Below, in pieces: positions 35,132-47,927 of a stretch of 64,000 bases of DNA. The translations under genes and the position numbers were made by a program. A model generated the notes under the pieces. That model was not told the origin of the DNA and did no database searches. It saw nothing but the letters and a program-made list of their open reading frames with translations. This DNA comes from Corallococcus sp. AS-1-6 (GTDB lineage: Bacteria; Myxococcota; Myxococcia; Myxococcales; Myxococcaceae). Position 1 is the stretch's first letter. Each line of letters begins with the position of its first letter. The stretch lies in NCBI RefSeq assembly GCF_020037015.1, contig NZ_JAIQDE010000009.1, forward strand, positions 240,175-304,174. The letters are read 5' to 3'.

Positions 35132-37634
35132 GTTCCAAGGCCTACAACGAGCAGGAGGTGCGCGCCCTGGTGGAGCCCTTCGCCCAGCCCATGCTGGTGC
35201 TGGCGGGGGAGGGGCGCGTCTGGGTGGCCAACGCCGCCTACGCGCGGCTCCTGGGCCTGCCCGTGGAGCAGGTGGAGGGCCGCTCCATCCTGGACTTCAT
35301 CCAGCCGGAGGACCGCAGCCGGATGGGGGACCGCTTCCAGCGGCTGGCCAGCGGCGCGCCGCTGGACGGACGTCCGCAACTCTACAAGGTGCTCAGCGTC
35401 CACGGCGTGTCGGGCGAGGTCTTCGCGCAGGCCAGCCCCCTGCGGCTGGAGGGTGGGGGCTTCGCGCTGCTGCTCAGTTGCATGGTGACGGCGGAGCGCC
35501 CCCGGGAGCTGGCGGTGGCGGAGCGGCTGGTGGACACGACCGCGGGGCTGGTGTCCGCGCGCTCGGAGGAGGGCGTGCGGCGCGTGGCGCTGACGGGCCT
35601 GGAGGCCGCCGGCTTCCGGGCGCGGCTCTTGCGCTGGGACGGCACGCGGTGGGTGGTGCGTGACGGCGTGTCCCTGCCGGCGGACGCGCACCTGGCGCTG
35701 GAGGCGCTGTCGGACGGGCGGCCGGTGTTCGGCGGCGCGGACCAGGCGCAGCCCACGCACGCGTACCTGCCGGTGGGCGGGCCCCAGTCGGAGGTGCTCT
35801 GGGTGGCGGGCCCGTGGGTGGCGCCCCGGCACGGCTCGGTGCTGACGCTGTTCGCGAAGGTGGTGGGCGCGGCGCTCGCGGACGCGCACCTCCAGGCGGA
35901 CGGCGCGCGCAGCCGCTGGGAGGTGGAGTCGGTGGCGGAGATGGCGCGCTTCGTGGCGCAGCCCGTGCCCCCGCCGCCGGAGACGTTCCTCGCGCGCGTG
36001 GCGGAGCTGCTCCAGGCCCGCGCGGTGGCGCTGCACGTCGTCCCCGGGCCGGGGCAGGCCCCCCGGCTCTCCGCCCAGGTGGGGCTGGAGGAGGGGAGTG
36101 ACGCGGACGCCGTGCGCGCCACCGGCGTGCTGCTGGCCGCGGCGCTGCGGGAGGACAGAGGCGTGCTGTCCTCGGAGGCGCAGGGGCGCGCGCTGGAGGC
36201 GCTGTCCCAGGGCCGCCTCGGCAGCGGGGCGGCGGCGCGGCTCACCCGCGGCGGTGAGAGCGTGGGCGTGGTGCAGGCGCTGCGCGCGAGGGAGCGGCCC
36301 TTCGACGAGCGCGACGCGCGGCTGCTGGCCACGCTCGCGGAGCTGCTGGTGATGCTCCTGGAGCAGCGCCGCCTGCGCGCCGAGTCCGCCCGCCAGCTCA
36401 CGGAGACGCGCCTGCTGCTGGACCTGGCGCGCACCACGTCCGGCGTGCTGGAGACCGCGAGCATCCTGGACGTCGCGTCCGACTTCCTGGTGCACCTCCT
36501 GGACGTGTCCAACTGCTTCATCCTGCTCTACGACGAGCAGGCCAAGGTGCTGCGCGGCGCGGCGGCGTCCGCGACCCACCGCGACCTGTTCCGCACGGTG
36601 GTGGTGCCGCTCGACAGCGGCGACCTGGCCGCGCGCGTGGCGCTGGAGCGCAAGCCCATCGCGGTGGAGGACCTGACGTCCGCGAGCGCCTCCGTCAGCG
36701 CGGTGCTCATCGACCGGGTGGGGGAGAAGGCCCTGCTGGGCCTGCCGCTGACCTCGCGCGAGGAGCTCATCGGCGTGGTGCTGGTGGACGACGTGCGCGG
36801 CCCGCGCCCCTTCGGCCCGGAATTGATTGAGCTGGCGGAGGCCACCTGCGGCCAGCTCGCGCTGTCCATCGCCAACGCGCGCCTCTACGAATCGCTGTGG
36901 GCCAGCTACGCGGAGCTGGCCGCCACCCGCGCGGAGATGGTGAAGCGCGAGCGCTTCGCCGCGCTGGGCGAGCTGTCCGCCATCGTCGCCCACGAGGTGA
37001 GAAACCCCCTGGGCGTCATCTTCAACGCGGTGGCCACGCTCCGGCGCATCATGAACCCCGGGGGGGACACGGCCATGCTGCTGGACATCGTCGCGGAGGA
37101 GAGCGACCGCCTCAACCGCATGGTGGCGGACCTCTTGGACTTCACCCGGCCGCGCAACCCGGTGCTCCAGCCGGAGGACCTGCTGCGCGTGCTCCAGGAC
37201 GCCTTCGAAGCCGCGCGGGCGCAGGCCCCCACGGAGCGCCCGGTGTCCACCTCCGTGGAGGTGGAGCCCGGCCTCTCCGCGGTGCCCATGGACCGGCGGC
37301 AGATCCGCCAGGCCCTGTTCAACGTGGCCGTCAACGCCATCCAGTCCATGCCCCAGGGCGGCGAGGTCCGGGTGCGCGCGCGCCGGGACACGCACGCGGG
37401 CCGGGAGCAGCTCCGCATCGACGTGATGGACCAGGGCCCGGGCATCCCGGCGGAGCTGCTCCACCGCGTCTTCGAACCCTTCTTCACCACCAAGGCCCAG
37501 GGCACCGGTCTGGGGCTGGCGGTGGTGAAGCGCATCCTGGAGGAGCACCGCGGGGAGATCGCCGTGGAGAGCGCCGCCGGACGCGGAACCACCTTCACCT
37601 TCTGGCTGCCGCTCACGCAGCCCCAGTCCCTCTC

Positions 37635-37638
<4 letters not shown>
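35128..37638 (+). CDS. Sensor histidine kinase, PAS-GAF-HisKA-HATPase
   Basis: An 836-residue cytoplasmic kinase with no membrane segment, so it senses an internal signal. Domains in order: PAS (about 10-125, RVWVANAAYARLLGLPVEQVEGRSILDF), two GAF-like domains (about 140-430 and 430-590, the second with ETASILDVASDFLVHLLDVSNCFILLYD), HisKA with the phosphorylated His622 in IVAHEVRNPLGVIF, and HATPase with DQGPGIP and GTGLGLAVVKRI. It overlaps selB upstream and its cognate regulator downstream by 4 nt each. From memory, the order kinase, NtrC-type regulator, then small RNA is that of pxrK-pxrR-pxr in Myxococcus xanthus, so this is a candidate PxrK. Confidence 0.93.
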
Positions 37639-39089
<1,451 letters not shown>

Positions 39090-39098
39090 CCTGCCAGC

Positions 39099-39128
39099 GA
39101 ACTCGCACCCGCCTCCCGGTGCGAGTTC
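39099..39128. terminator. Hairpin after the NtrC-type regulator
   Basis: GAACTCGCACC (39099-39109) pairs perfectly with GGTGCGAGTTC (39118-39128), an 11-bp stem with an 8-nt loop, beginning 10 nt after the stop. No T-run follows. It probably ends the selB-kinase-regulator message and separates it from the operators beyond. Confidence 0.6.
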
Positions 39129-39146
39129 AGATCCGAAATCACCCCC

Positions 39147-39221
39147 GTTCAGGGATGAAAAAACCAACCTCCTGAATTCGTTGACTGTTTTCATCCCTGA
39201 AACGCGATTTCAGGGCTGCAA
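39147..39221. promoter_or_regulatory. Three dyad activator sites (TTTCA-N4-TGAAA) upstream of the small-RNA promoter
   Basis: The gene-free gap of 513 nt (39090-39602) begins with these sites. TTCAGGGATGAAAA at 39148-39161 and its perfect inverted copy TTTTCATCCCTGAA at 39188-39201 form a 14-bp inverted repeat 26 nt apart. A degenerate third copy, TTTCAGGGCTGCAA, is at 39208-39221. Each unit is itself a dyad, as expected for NtrC-type proteins. Centres are 42 and 19 bp apart, so two to four helical turns. Relative to the predicted RNA start they lie near -161, -119 and -100, the normal range for sigma-54 enhancers. The adjacent regulator is the obvious candidate to bind them. Confidence 0.7.
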
Positions 39222-39259
39222 TGGGCGGGAAATGTTGCCCCGTCGTCCAAGTGCCTGAG

Positions 39260-39271
39260 AACTCTAGAGTT
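39260..39271. repeat. 12-bp perfect palindrome between the enhancers and the promoter
   Basis: AACTCTAGAGTT reads the same on both strands. It lies between the dyad sites and the sigma-54 promoter. It is flanked by AGTGCC (39250-39255) and GGCACT (39284-39289), which could pair. A place for DNA bending or a further regulator is possible. Confidence 0.45.
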
Positions 39272-39287
39272 TCGTTCCAAACGGGCA

Positions 39288-39304
39288 CTGGCATGGCGCC
39301 TGCT
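39288..39304 (+). promoter_or_regulatory. Sigma-54 promoter of the small RNA
   Basis: CTGGCATGGCGCCTGCT fits the consensus YTGGCACGRNNNTTGCW with two mismatches, and both key dinucleotides are intact: GG at 39290-39291 and GC at 39302-39303, with the obligatory 10-nt spacing. Transcription is predicted from about 39315. It is the best complete sigma-54 promoter seen in the window. Confidence 0.7.
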
Positions 39305-39314
39305 AAAGGCTAGC

Positions 39315-39435
39315 TCGGGACGCATCGAAGCGAGGCTGAAAGTGGTTCCCCCCCACCCTTTCAGCACTTCCGGTGCGTTACCTTGAGAAGACCCGCGGCC
39401 CGACACCCTCACGGGTGCCGGGCCGCCTTCTTTTT
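39315..39435 (+). ncRNA. pxr: Structured small RNA of about 120 nt, probable Pxr
   Basis: No open reading frame of merit lies here, yet the segment has its own sigma-54 promoter and a strong terminator. Predicted fold: an outer stem ACGCATC (39320-39326) with GGTGCGT (39372-39378), an inner perfect hairpin GCTGAAAG (39335-39342) with CTTTCAGC (39358-39365) bearing a loop with seven consecutive C, and the terminator hairpin. A C-rich loop could pair with G-rich ribosome-binding sites. From memory, the Pxr RNA of Myxococcus xanthus, a gatekeeper that blocks fruiting-body development when food is present, lies directly after a sigma-54 response-regulator gene. The position here agrees. Sequence identity to Pxr was not checked. 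Confidence 0.65.
39395..39435 (+). terminator. Strong intrinsic terminator of the small RNA
   Basis: GCGGCCCG (39395-39402) pairs with CGGGCCGC (39419-39426), and CACCC with GGGTG inside after one mismatch. The loop is TCAC. The tract CTTCTTTTT follows. It is the most classical rho-independent terminator on the plus strand of this window, and no gene precedes it within 300 nt. Confidence 0.85.
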
Positions 39436-39549
39436 GCGCTCCCCGCACCGTCCGCAGCGTCGCCGCCGCCCTCATGACGCGGCGCGGATCCATTTCACTT
39501 CTGCAATGCACGGCGGCCATGACGCCGTGAGCCATGCCCGCAACGACAA

Positions 39550-39579
39550 CGCCCGCCAGGGCCGGGGCCGAGGCGGGCG
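39550..39579 (-). terminator. Candidate terminator of the nuo operon
   Basis: CGCCCGCC (39550-39557) pairs perfectly with GGCGGGCG (39572-39579), 24 nt beyond the nuoN stop on the minus strand. TTGTCGTTG follows on that strand, so the tail is only moderately T-rich. Confidence 0.4.
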
Positions 39580-39602
39580 TCGGGTGCCGCGAGCCGAAGC
39601 GG

Positions 39603-41162
39603 CTACTGGCCGAACAGCGTGCCGGCCTGGGCCAGCCAGTCGGTGACGTGGCCGGGGAGGATGCCCAGCAGCACCACGGCGACGGTGGCGATGACGAGCG
39701 CGGCCTCCGTGCCCCAGTTGCGCTCCAGCGGCTGCGCGCCCTCGGGGACGGGGTGCATGAACATGTAGACCACGACGCGCAGGTAGTAATACGCGCCCGC
39801 CGCGCTGCTGAGCACCGCCACCACGGTGAGGCCCACCAGGCCCACGTCGATGGCGGCCTGGAAGATGAGCAGCTTGCTCATGAAGCCCACGGTGGGGGGG
39901 ATGCCGCCCAGGGACAGCATGAAGGCCGCCATGGCGAACGCCCAGCCCGGACGGCGCTGCGCGAGGCCCGCGAAGCGCTCCAGGTCCCACGCGGTCCCCT
40001 TCTCTTCATCCTCGCGGCGCTCCAGCGCGGAGACCATGGCGAAGGCGCCCGCCGCGCTGAAGGTGTACGCCAGCAGGTAGTAGAGGATGCCGCGCAGCGC
40101 GTCCGAGCGCGCCACGTCCAGCGGCGTGCCACCGGACAGCGACGACGCGGACAGCAGGCGGAAGTGCTCGCCCGGGGCCGCGACGAACAGCGCCGCCACG
40201 CCCAGGAGCAGGTAGCCCGCGTGCGCGATGGAGGAGTACGCCAGCATGCGCTTCACGTTGCGCTGCGGAATGGCCATCAGGTTGCCGGCGACCATTGTGA
40301 GCAGCGCCAGCGTGGCGAAGAGCATCAGCGGCAGCTTGGGGTCCATGCCCTTGCCCACCGTGACGAACACGCGCACCAGCGACGCGAACGCCGCCGCCTT
40401 CACGCCCGCGCTCATCAGCGCCGTCACCGGGGTGGGGGCGCCCTCGTACACGTCCGGCGTCCACATGTGGAACGGCACGGCCGCCACCTTGAACGCGAAG
40501 CCCGCGGCGATGAGCACCGCGCCCACGTAGACGAGCGCCGGGGACGTGGTCAGCGCCTGCTGCAGCGGCCCCGCGATGTCGTTGAGCTTCGTGGTGCCCG
40601 TGGCGCCGTACAGCAGCGCCGTGCCGTACAGCAGGACGGCGGAGGAGAAGGCGCCCAGGATGAAGTACTTGAAGCCCGCCTCGCTGGGGCGCGTGCCGCG
40701 GCGCAGGTACGCCGTCAGCGCGTACGTCGCGATGGAGAGGACCTCGATGTTGACGAAGATGGTGATGAACTCGGAGGACATCGCCAGCAGGCTCATGCCC
40801 GCGGAGGCGAAGAGCATCAGCGCGTAGAACTCACCGCGCTCCGCTCCGCGCTTGCGCAGGAAGCCCACCGCGCTCAGCGCCGCCAGCCCCAGGCCCACGC
40901 TCACCACCAGGGTGAGGAAGCTGGAGAAGGGGTCCAGCACGCCGAAGCCGAGGAACACCTCCTGCGGCGGCTCGAACATCAGGCCCACGGCCACGGCGCC
41001 GCTGGCCACCGCCGCCACGACGGTGAGCACCGCCTGGTAGCCGCGGGACGCCGTCGCGGAGAGGAACACCTCCGACAACAGCAGGACGGAGGCCGCCACC
41101 ACCATGATGATGGCGGGCAGCATGGGGAGGAAATCCGCCAGGGTGAGATTTGGCAGGTTCAT
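39603..41162 (-). CDS. nuoN: NADH-quinone oxidoreductase subunit N
   Basis: A 519-residue antiporter-like subunit of respiratory complex I, one of three large membrane proteins thought to move protons. It has about fourteen helices. Landmarks are FITIFVNIEVLSIATYALTAYLRR, with the conserved glutamate of the fifth helix, the lysine-bearing FKVAAVPFHMWTPDVYEGAPTP, and KRMLAYSSIAHAGYLLLGV. The last gene of the nuoE-F-J-K-L-M-N run, with 15 nt to nuoM. The start codon lacks a clear ribosome site, so coupling to nuoM is likely. Confidence 0.96.
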   Translation of the reverse strand: MNLPNLTLADFLPMLPAIIMVVAASVLLLSEVFLSATASRGYQAVLTVVAAVASGAVAVGLMFEPPQEVFLGFGVLDPFSSFLTLVVSVGLGLAALSAVGFLRKRGAERGEFYALMLFASAGMSLLAMSSEFITIFVNIEVLSIATYALTAYLRRGTRPSEAGFKYFILGAFSSAVLLYGTALLYGATGTTKLNDIAGPLQQALTTSPALVYVGAVLIAAGFAFKVAAVPFHMWTPDVYEGAPTPVTALMSAGVKAAAFASLVRVFVTVGKGMDPKLPLMLFATLALLTMVAGNLMAIPQRNVKRMLAYSSIAHAGYLLLGVAALFVAAPGEHFRLLSASSLSGGTPLDVARSDALRGILYYLLAYTFSAAGAFAMVSALERREDEEKGTAWDLERFAGLAQRRPGWAFAMAAFMLSLGGIPPTVGFMSKLLIFQAAIDVGLVGLTVVAVLSSAAGAYYYLRVVVYMFMHPVPEGAQPLERNWGTEAALVIATVAVVLLGILPGHVTDWLAQAGTLFGQ

Positions 41163-41177
41163 GGAGTCTTTCGGGGC

Positions 41178-42865
41178 CTACTCGCGGACGGCGAGCGGCG
41201 CGGCGGGAACGGAGGGGCGGGCCGCGGCGGCGGTGGAGGGCAGCGACATCACCTCCACGCGCAACTGGTCGTCCTTCGCCTGGGTGGCGCCCGGAGCGCC
41301 CACGCTGGCGCGCGCCACGTAGCGGTCCGTGGACGGAGCGATGCGGTCCAGGAAGGGCTGCGGCATCAAACCCATCACCGCCACCAGCACGATGAAGGGG
41401 GCCGTGGTGAGCATCTCGCGCACGTTCATGTCGCGCAGGTGCTGGTTCTCCCGGTGCGTGATGCTGCCGAAGAACACCTTCTGCACCATCCACAGCATGT
41501 ACGCCGCGCCCAGGATGACGCCCAGCGTGGCGAACGCGCCGAAGCCCAGGGGCAGGGTGCTCTTGAACGTGCCCATCAGCACCAGGAACTCGCCGATGAA
41601 GCCGTTGGTGCCCGGCACCGCCACCGACGAGAAGGTGATGATGACGAACGCCGCGGTGAACACCGGCATCACCTTGGCGATGCCGCCGTAGTCCGACATC
41701 AGGCGCGTGTGGCGGCGCTCGTAGAGGAAGCCGAACAGGAGGAACAGCGCGCCCGTGGAGATGCCGTGGTTGAGCATCTGGTACGCGCTGCCCGTGGCGC
41801 CCTCACCGGTGACGGCGAGCAGGCCCAGCATGCAGTAGCCCAGGTGGCTGACGGACGAGTACGCGATGAGCTTCTTGATGTCCCGCTGCGCCAGGCACAT
41901 CAGCGCGCCGTACACGATGCCAATCACCGCCAGCACCGCGAGGAACGGACGGGCCGCGTGCGCCGCCACCGGGAAGAGCGGAATGGCGAAGCGCCAGAAG
42001 CCGTAGGTGCCCATCTTCAGCATCACGCCGGCAAGAATCATGGAGCCCGCCACCGGCGCCTGCACGTGCGCGTCCGGCAACCAGGTGTGCACCGGCCACA
42101 TGGGGACCTTGATGGCGAACGCCAGCGCGAACGCGGCGAACATCCACGGCCCGTAGGTGTGCAGCGTGGCGGCCAGGCCCGTCAGGCCCGCGCACGCGCC
42201 CTCCGGCCCGTTGCTGCACGCGGCGAGCTGCTGATTGGCGGCGAGCAGGTTGTTGTAGAGCGTGCCGTAGTCGAACGAGCGCACGCCCGGGCCTCCGCTG
42301 ATGAAGTACACGGCCACGATGGCCACCAGCATCAGCAGCGAGCCGACCAGCGTGTAGAGGAAGAACTTCACCGCCGCCATGCGGCGGTCCTCGGCGCCCC
42401 ACACACCCACCATCAGGTACATGGGGATGAGCATGGCCTCGAAGAAGATGTAGAAGAGCAGGACGTCCATGGACGCCAGCGCGCCCAGCATCGTCGTCTG
42501 GAGCACCAGCAGCGCCAGGTGGAACTCCTTGATGCGGTGCTGGATGTACGTGGTGGAGGCGAGCACCACCAGCGGGCCCAGGAACACCGTCAGGAGCAGC
42601 AGGCTCACGGCCAGGCCGTCCACGCCCAGGTGGTAGCTCATCCCGAACTGCTGGAACCACGGGACGCGGTACTCCATCTGGAACTCGGCGCCGGACGGGT
42701 CGAAGCGGAAGTACGCCCAGACGCCGAACACCAGGTCCAGCAGCATGCCCACGAAGGTGATGGTGCGGACCTGCCCGTGCTCACTGGCGGGCAGCGCGAG
42801 CACCAGCGCCGCGAACACGAGCGGCAGGTAGATGACGACGTTCAACAGGTGGGTGTCGAAGAAGC

Positions 42866-42869
<4 letters not shown>
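41178..42869 (-). CDS. nuoM: NADH-quinone oxidoreductase subunit M
   Basis: A 563-residue complex I membrane subunit, homologous to Mrp antiporters, with about fourteen helices. Signatures include FYIFFEAMLIPMYLMVGVWG with the conserved Glu of helix 5, FAIKVPMWPVHTWLPDAHVQAPVAGSM with the helix-7/8 lysine and proline, and KKLIAYSSVSHLGYCMLGL. The C-terminal 60 residues are extended and polar (DRYVARASVGAPGATQAKDD). Its ATG overlaps the nuoL stop (TCAT on the plus strand), so the two are translationally coupled. Confidence 0.97.
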
Positions 42870-45094
<2,225 letters not shown>

Positions 45095-45119
45095 GGATGT
45101 GCTCAGGGGTGACGGGGCG

Positions 45120-45422
45120 TTAGTGCTTCATCGTCCGGATGTCGTCGACGTTCACGGACCCGCGACTGCGGAAGACCGCGATGACGATGGCCAGACCGAT
45201 GGCCGCTTCCGCGGCCGCCACGGCGATGACGAAGAAGGCGGACACGTGCCCGGTGCCTTCACCGTGCATGCGCGCGAAGGCCAGGAACGTGAGGTTGACC
45301 GCGTTGAGCATCAGCTCCACGCACATGAAGACGACCAGCGCGTTGGTGCGCACCAGCACGCCGAACATGCCCATGCAGAAGAGGGCCGCGGCCAGCAGGA
45401 GGTAGTAGGTGATGGGGACCAT
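45120..45422 (-). CDS. nuoK: NADH-quinone oxidoreductase subunit K
   Basis: A 100-residue subunit with three helices, part of the proton path next to NuoJ. The two conserved membrane glutamates are visible in [16 protein letters not shown] and [16 protein letters not shown]. The length is exactly that of the family. It starts [25 protein letters not shown]. It lies between nuoJ (25 nt away) and nuoL (25 nt away) on the same strand, in the usual J-K-L-M-N order. Confidence 0.97.
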   Translation of the reverse strand: MVPITYYLLLAAALFCMGMFGVLVRTNALVVFMCVELMLNAVNLTFLAFARMHGEGTGHVSAFFVIAVAAAEAAIGLAIVIAVFRSRGSVNVDDIRTMKH

Positions 45423-45447
45423 TGGGTTGTCCGGAAGGTCGCGAGGG

Positions 45448-45954
45448 TCAGATGCGGGACTTGGCCACCACCACCGCGCCCACCATGGCCACCAGCAGGA
45501 GCAGGCTGACCGCTTCGAACGGCAAGAGCCAGGTGGTGAAGATGGTCTCGCCGATGGACGCCATGGTGCCGAACGCCGCCTGGGCCTTCGCGTCCAACTG
45601 CGCGGGCTGCGCGTTCACCCGGCCCAGCGTCACGCCCAGCACGGCCAGCAGGCCCAGCGCGGAGGCGCCGCCCAGCAGCCGCGTCGCCGAGGGCTTGCCG
45701 CGGTGGGGCGCGTCACCCAGGTTGAGCAGCATGATGACGAACAGGAAGAGCACCATGATGGCGCCCGCGTACACGAGCACCTGCACGGCGGCGACCGTGT
45801 GCGCCCAGAGCAGCACGTAGATGCCGGCCAGGAAGAAGAACGTCGACACCAGGGCCATGGCGGAGTTGATGGGGCTCCGCGCGGTGATGACCAGCCCCGC
45901 TGACAGCAGCGTCATGACGGCGAAGACGCCGAAGAGGACCAATTCGATGTTCAA
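45448..45954 (-). CDS. nuoJ: NADH-quinone oxidoreductase subunit J
   Basis: A 168-residue complex I membrane subunit with five helices. The signature is the third-helix region [25 protein letters not shown], which carries the bent helix important for coupling. The start is a TTG that overlaps the nuoF stop (TTGA), with GGAG 7 nt upstream. In the usual bacterial order nuoG, H and I would lie between nuoF and nuoJ. Here they are missing, so nuoF and nuoJ are joined directly. Confidence 0.93.
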   Translation of the reverse strand: MNIELVLFGVFAVMTLLSAGLVITARSPINSAMALVSTFFFLAGIYVLLWAHTVAAVQVLVYAGAIMVLFLFVIMLLNLGDAPHRGKPSATRLLGGASALGLLAVLGVTLGRVNAQPAQLDAKAQAAFGTMASIGETIFTTWLLPFEAVSLLLLVAMVGAVVVAKSRI

Positions 45955-47294
45955 GACCAGTCTCCGAAGGAACCCCAGGGGTGGTCACCGAACGGGCAGC
46001 GGTGCTCCCGTACGTGAGCCTCGAACTCGTCCCGGAACCGCATGAGGAAGGAGTGCGTGGGCAGCGCCGCCGCGTCACCCAGCGCGCAGATGGTGTTGCC
46101 CAGGCCGATGGGGGGGTAGGGCGCGATGGAGGAGGCGACGTTCGACAGCATGTCGATGTCGCTCAGCTCCGCGCGGCCTTCCTCGATCTTGCGCAGCAGG
46201 CGCGTCTGCCACGGCGTGCCCTCGCGGCACGGGGTGCACTGGCCGCAGGACTCCTCCGCGTAGAAGCGGGCCACGCGCCAGAGGCTGCGCACCATGCAGG
46301 TGGCGTCGTCCATCACGATGACGCCGCCGGAGCCGGCCATGGTCTGCTTCATCTTCAGCGCCTCGAACTCCAGCGCCACGTCCAGCTCGTCCGCGCCCAG
46401 CACCGGCGCCGAGGAGCCGCCCGGGATGACCGCCTTGACCTTGCGGCCCTTGGGCATGCCCTGGCCGTACTTGTCGTCGTGGATCAGCTCCAGGATGGTG
46501 GTGTGCATCCCCACCTCGTAGACGCCGGGGCGGTTCACGGAGCCGGACAGGCACACCAGGTGCGTGCCGCCGGACTTGTCCGTGCCCAGCTTCGCGTACC
46601 AGTCCGCGCCCTTGGCGAGGATGGGCGGCACGCTGGCGAGCGTCTCCACGTTGTTCACCACCGTGGGGCAGCCAAAGAGGCCCACCACCGCGGGGAACGG
46701 GGGCTTGAGGCGGGGCCAGCCCTTCTTGCCCTCCAGCGACTCCAGCAGCGCCGTCTCTTCACCGCAGATGTACGCGCCCGCGCCGCGGACCAGGAAGCAG
46801 TCGAGCGCGAAGCCCTCCTTGCCCATCAGCGACTTGCCGAAGATGCCGGCCTTGTAGGCCTCGTCGATGGCCGCCTGGGTGCGCTCCGCCTGGAACTTGA
46901 ACTCGCCGCGCAGGTACACGTAGCAGGTGTGCACGCCCAGCGCGTACGACGCGATGGCGATGCCCTCCAGCATCATGTGCGGGTCGTTCTCCAGGATGTA
47001 GCGGTCCTTGAAGGTGCCCGGCTCGGACTCGTCGCCGTTGACGGCCAGGTACTTGGGCTTGGGGCTGTCCTTGGGGACGAAGCTCCACTTCATGCCCGTG
47101 GGGAAGCCCGCGCCGCCACGGCCGCGCAGGTTGGACTTCTTCACCTCGTCGATGATGGCGGCGGGCTCCATGGAGAGCGCGCGCTTGAGGCCGTCATAGC
47201 CACCGCGCGAGCGGTAGCTGTCGAGGGTCCAGGACTGGGGCTTGCCCCAGGCCGCCGAGATGACGGGTTCGACCGCCTTTGCCGTAGAGGCCAT
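45951..47294 (-). CDS. nuoF: NADH-quinone oxidoreductase subunit F (NADH- and FMN-binding)
   Basis: A 447-residue peripheral-arm subunit that takes electrons from NADH to FMN and a 4Fe-4S cluster. The NADH/FMN region is NLRGRGGAGFPTGMKWSFVP (about residues 54-73). The FMN site continues with ESEPGTFKDRYILENDPHMMLEG. The iron-sulfur motif is ESCGQCTPCREGTPW with the fourth Cys in NTICALGDAAALP. It starts 40 nt after nuoE and overlaps nuoJ. Well conserved throughout. Confidence 0.98.
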   Translation of the reverse strand: MASTAKAVEPVISAAWGKPQSWTLDSYRSRGGYDGLKRALSMEPAAIIDEVKKSNLRGRGGAGFPTGMKWSFVPKDSPKPKYLAVNGDESEPGTFKDRYILENDPHMMLEGIAIASYALGVHTCYVYLRGEFKFQAERTQAAIDEAYKAGIFGKSLMGKEGFALDCFLVRGAGAYICGEETALLESLEGKKGWPRLKPPFPAVVGLFGCPTVVNNVETLASVPPILAKGADWYAKLGTDKSGGTHLVCLSGSVNRPGVYEVGMHTTILELIHDDKYGQGMPKGRKVKAVIPGGSSAPVLGADELDVALEFEALKMKQTMAGSGGVIVMDDATCMVRSLWRVARFYAEESCGQCTPCREGTPWQTRLLRKIEEGRAELSDIDMLSNVASSIAPYPPIGLGNTICALGDAAALPTHSFLMRFRDEFEAHVREHRCPFGDHPWGSFGDWS

Positions 47295-47334
47295 GGATGA
47301 ACGTCCTAGGAAAGCGAAGGAGAGGAGGGGCGAC

Positions 47335-47823
47335 TCACGACAGCTTGGCCAGGATGGCGTCCAGCTTCGCCTGGGTCAGCCGCTCGTGGTGATCCTCGTT
47401 GATCTGCAGGCAGGGCGCCGTCCCGCAGGAGGCCAGGCACTCCGTCTCGCGCAGGGTGAACTTGTCGTTCGTCTCCCCGGCGGTCAGGCCCAGCTTCTGC
47501 TCCAGGTACGCGAGCATCTTCTCCGCGCCCCAGAGGGAGCAGGAGAGGTTCGTGCAGACGTCGATGACGTACTTGCCCGGCTTCTTGAGGTGGTACATCA
47601 CGTAGAAGCTGGCGACCTCGTAGGCGCGCTCCGGCGTGACCTCCAGGTTCTTCGCCACCAGCCGCAGACCTTCAGGAGGCAACCACCCCTTGAGGTCCTG
47701 CAGCAGGCGCAGCGCGGGAAGCATGCCGGCGCTTTTGCGATCAGAGGGGTAGTGCGAGAGGATTTCCGCGATCCCCGCGTCGAACTTCTTCTGCTCTTCA
47801 GGAGTGAACAGGGGCTCCGCCAT
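47335..47823 (-). CDS. nuoE: NADH-quinone oxidoreductase subunit E (2Fe-2S)
   Basis: A 162-residue thioredoxin-fold subunit holding the 2Fe-2S cluster N1a. The four ligands are in VCTNLSCSLWGA and ETECLASCGTAP. The helical N-terminal part has FTPEEQKKFDAGIAEILSHYPSDRKSAGMLPALRLLQD. The ATG at 47823 is used. An in-frame ATG at 47865 overlaps a TTGACA element on the same strand and is unlikely to be used. First gene of the seven-gene minus-strand nuo operon. The divergent PilZ-receiver gene shares its upstream region. Confidence 0.95.
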   Translation of the reverse strand: MAEPLFTPEEQKKFDAGIAEILSHYPSDRKSAGMLPALRLLQDLKGWLPPEGLRLVAKNLEVTPERAYEVASFYVMYHLKKPGKYVIDVCTNLSCSLWGAEKMLAYLEQKLGLTAGETNDKFTLRETECLASCGTAPCLQINEDHHERLTQAKLDAILAKLS

Positions 47824-47856
47824 GGCGGGCCGTACGTATTGCCGCAATGGCTTCGT

Positions 47857-47862
47857 TGTCAA
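47857..47862 (-). promoter_or_regulatory. Candidate -35 element of the nuo operon promoter
   Basis: A perfect TTGACA lies on the minus strand 34 nt upstream of the nuoE ATG. The sequence 16-17 nt further (AATACG) is a weak -10 match. This is the only promoter-like sequence seen before the operon. Confidence 0.35.
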
Positions 47863-47927
47863 CATAAACCCTCGGCGGTAGACTGGGCCGCCCTCAGCAA
47901 ATTACCGAGCGATTTCAACCCCTTGTT

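Noticed and set aside
39224..39238. A sigma-54-like GG and TTGC pair upstream of the small RNA
   Set aside because: The spacing is one nucleotide too long (11 instead of 10), and a properly spaced promoter exists at 39288-39304.
47824..47865. Longer nuoE start at 47865
   Set aside because: It would place the start codon upstream of a TTGACA promoter element, and the added residues do not match the family.
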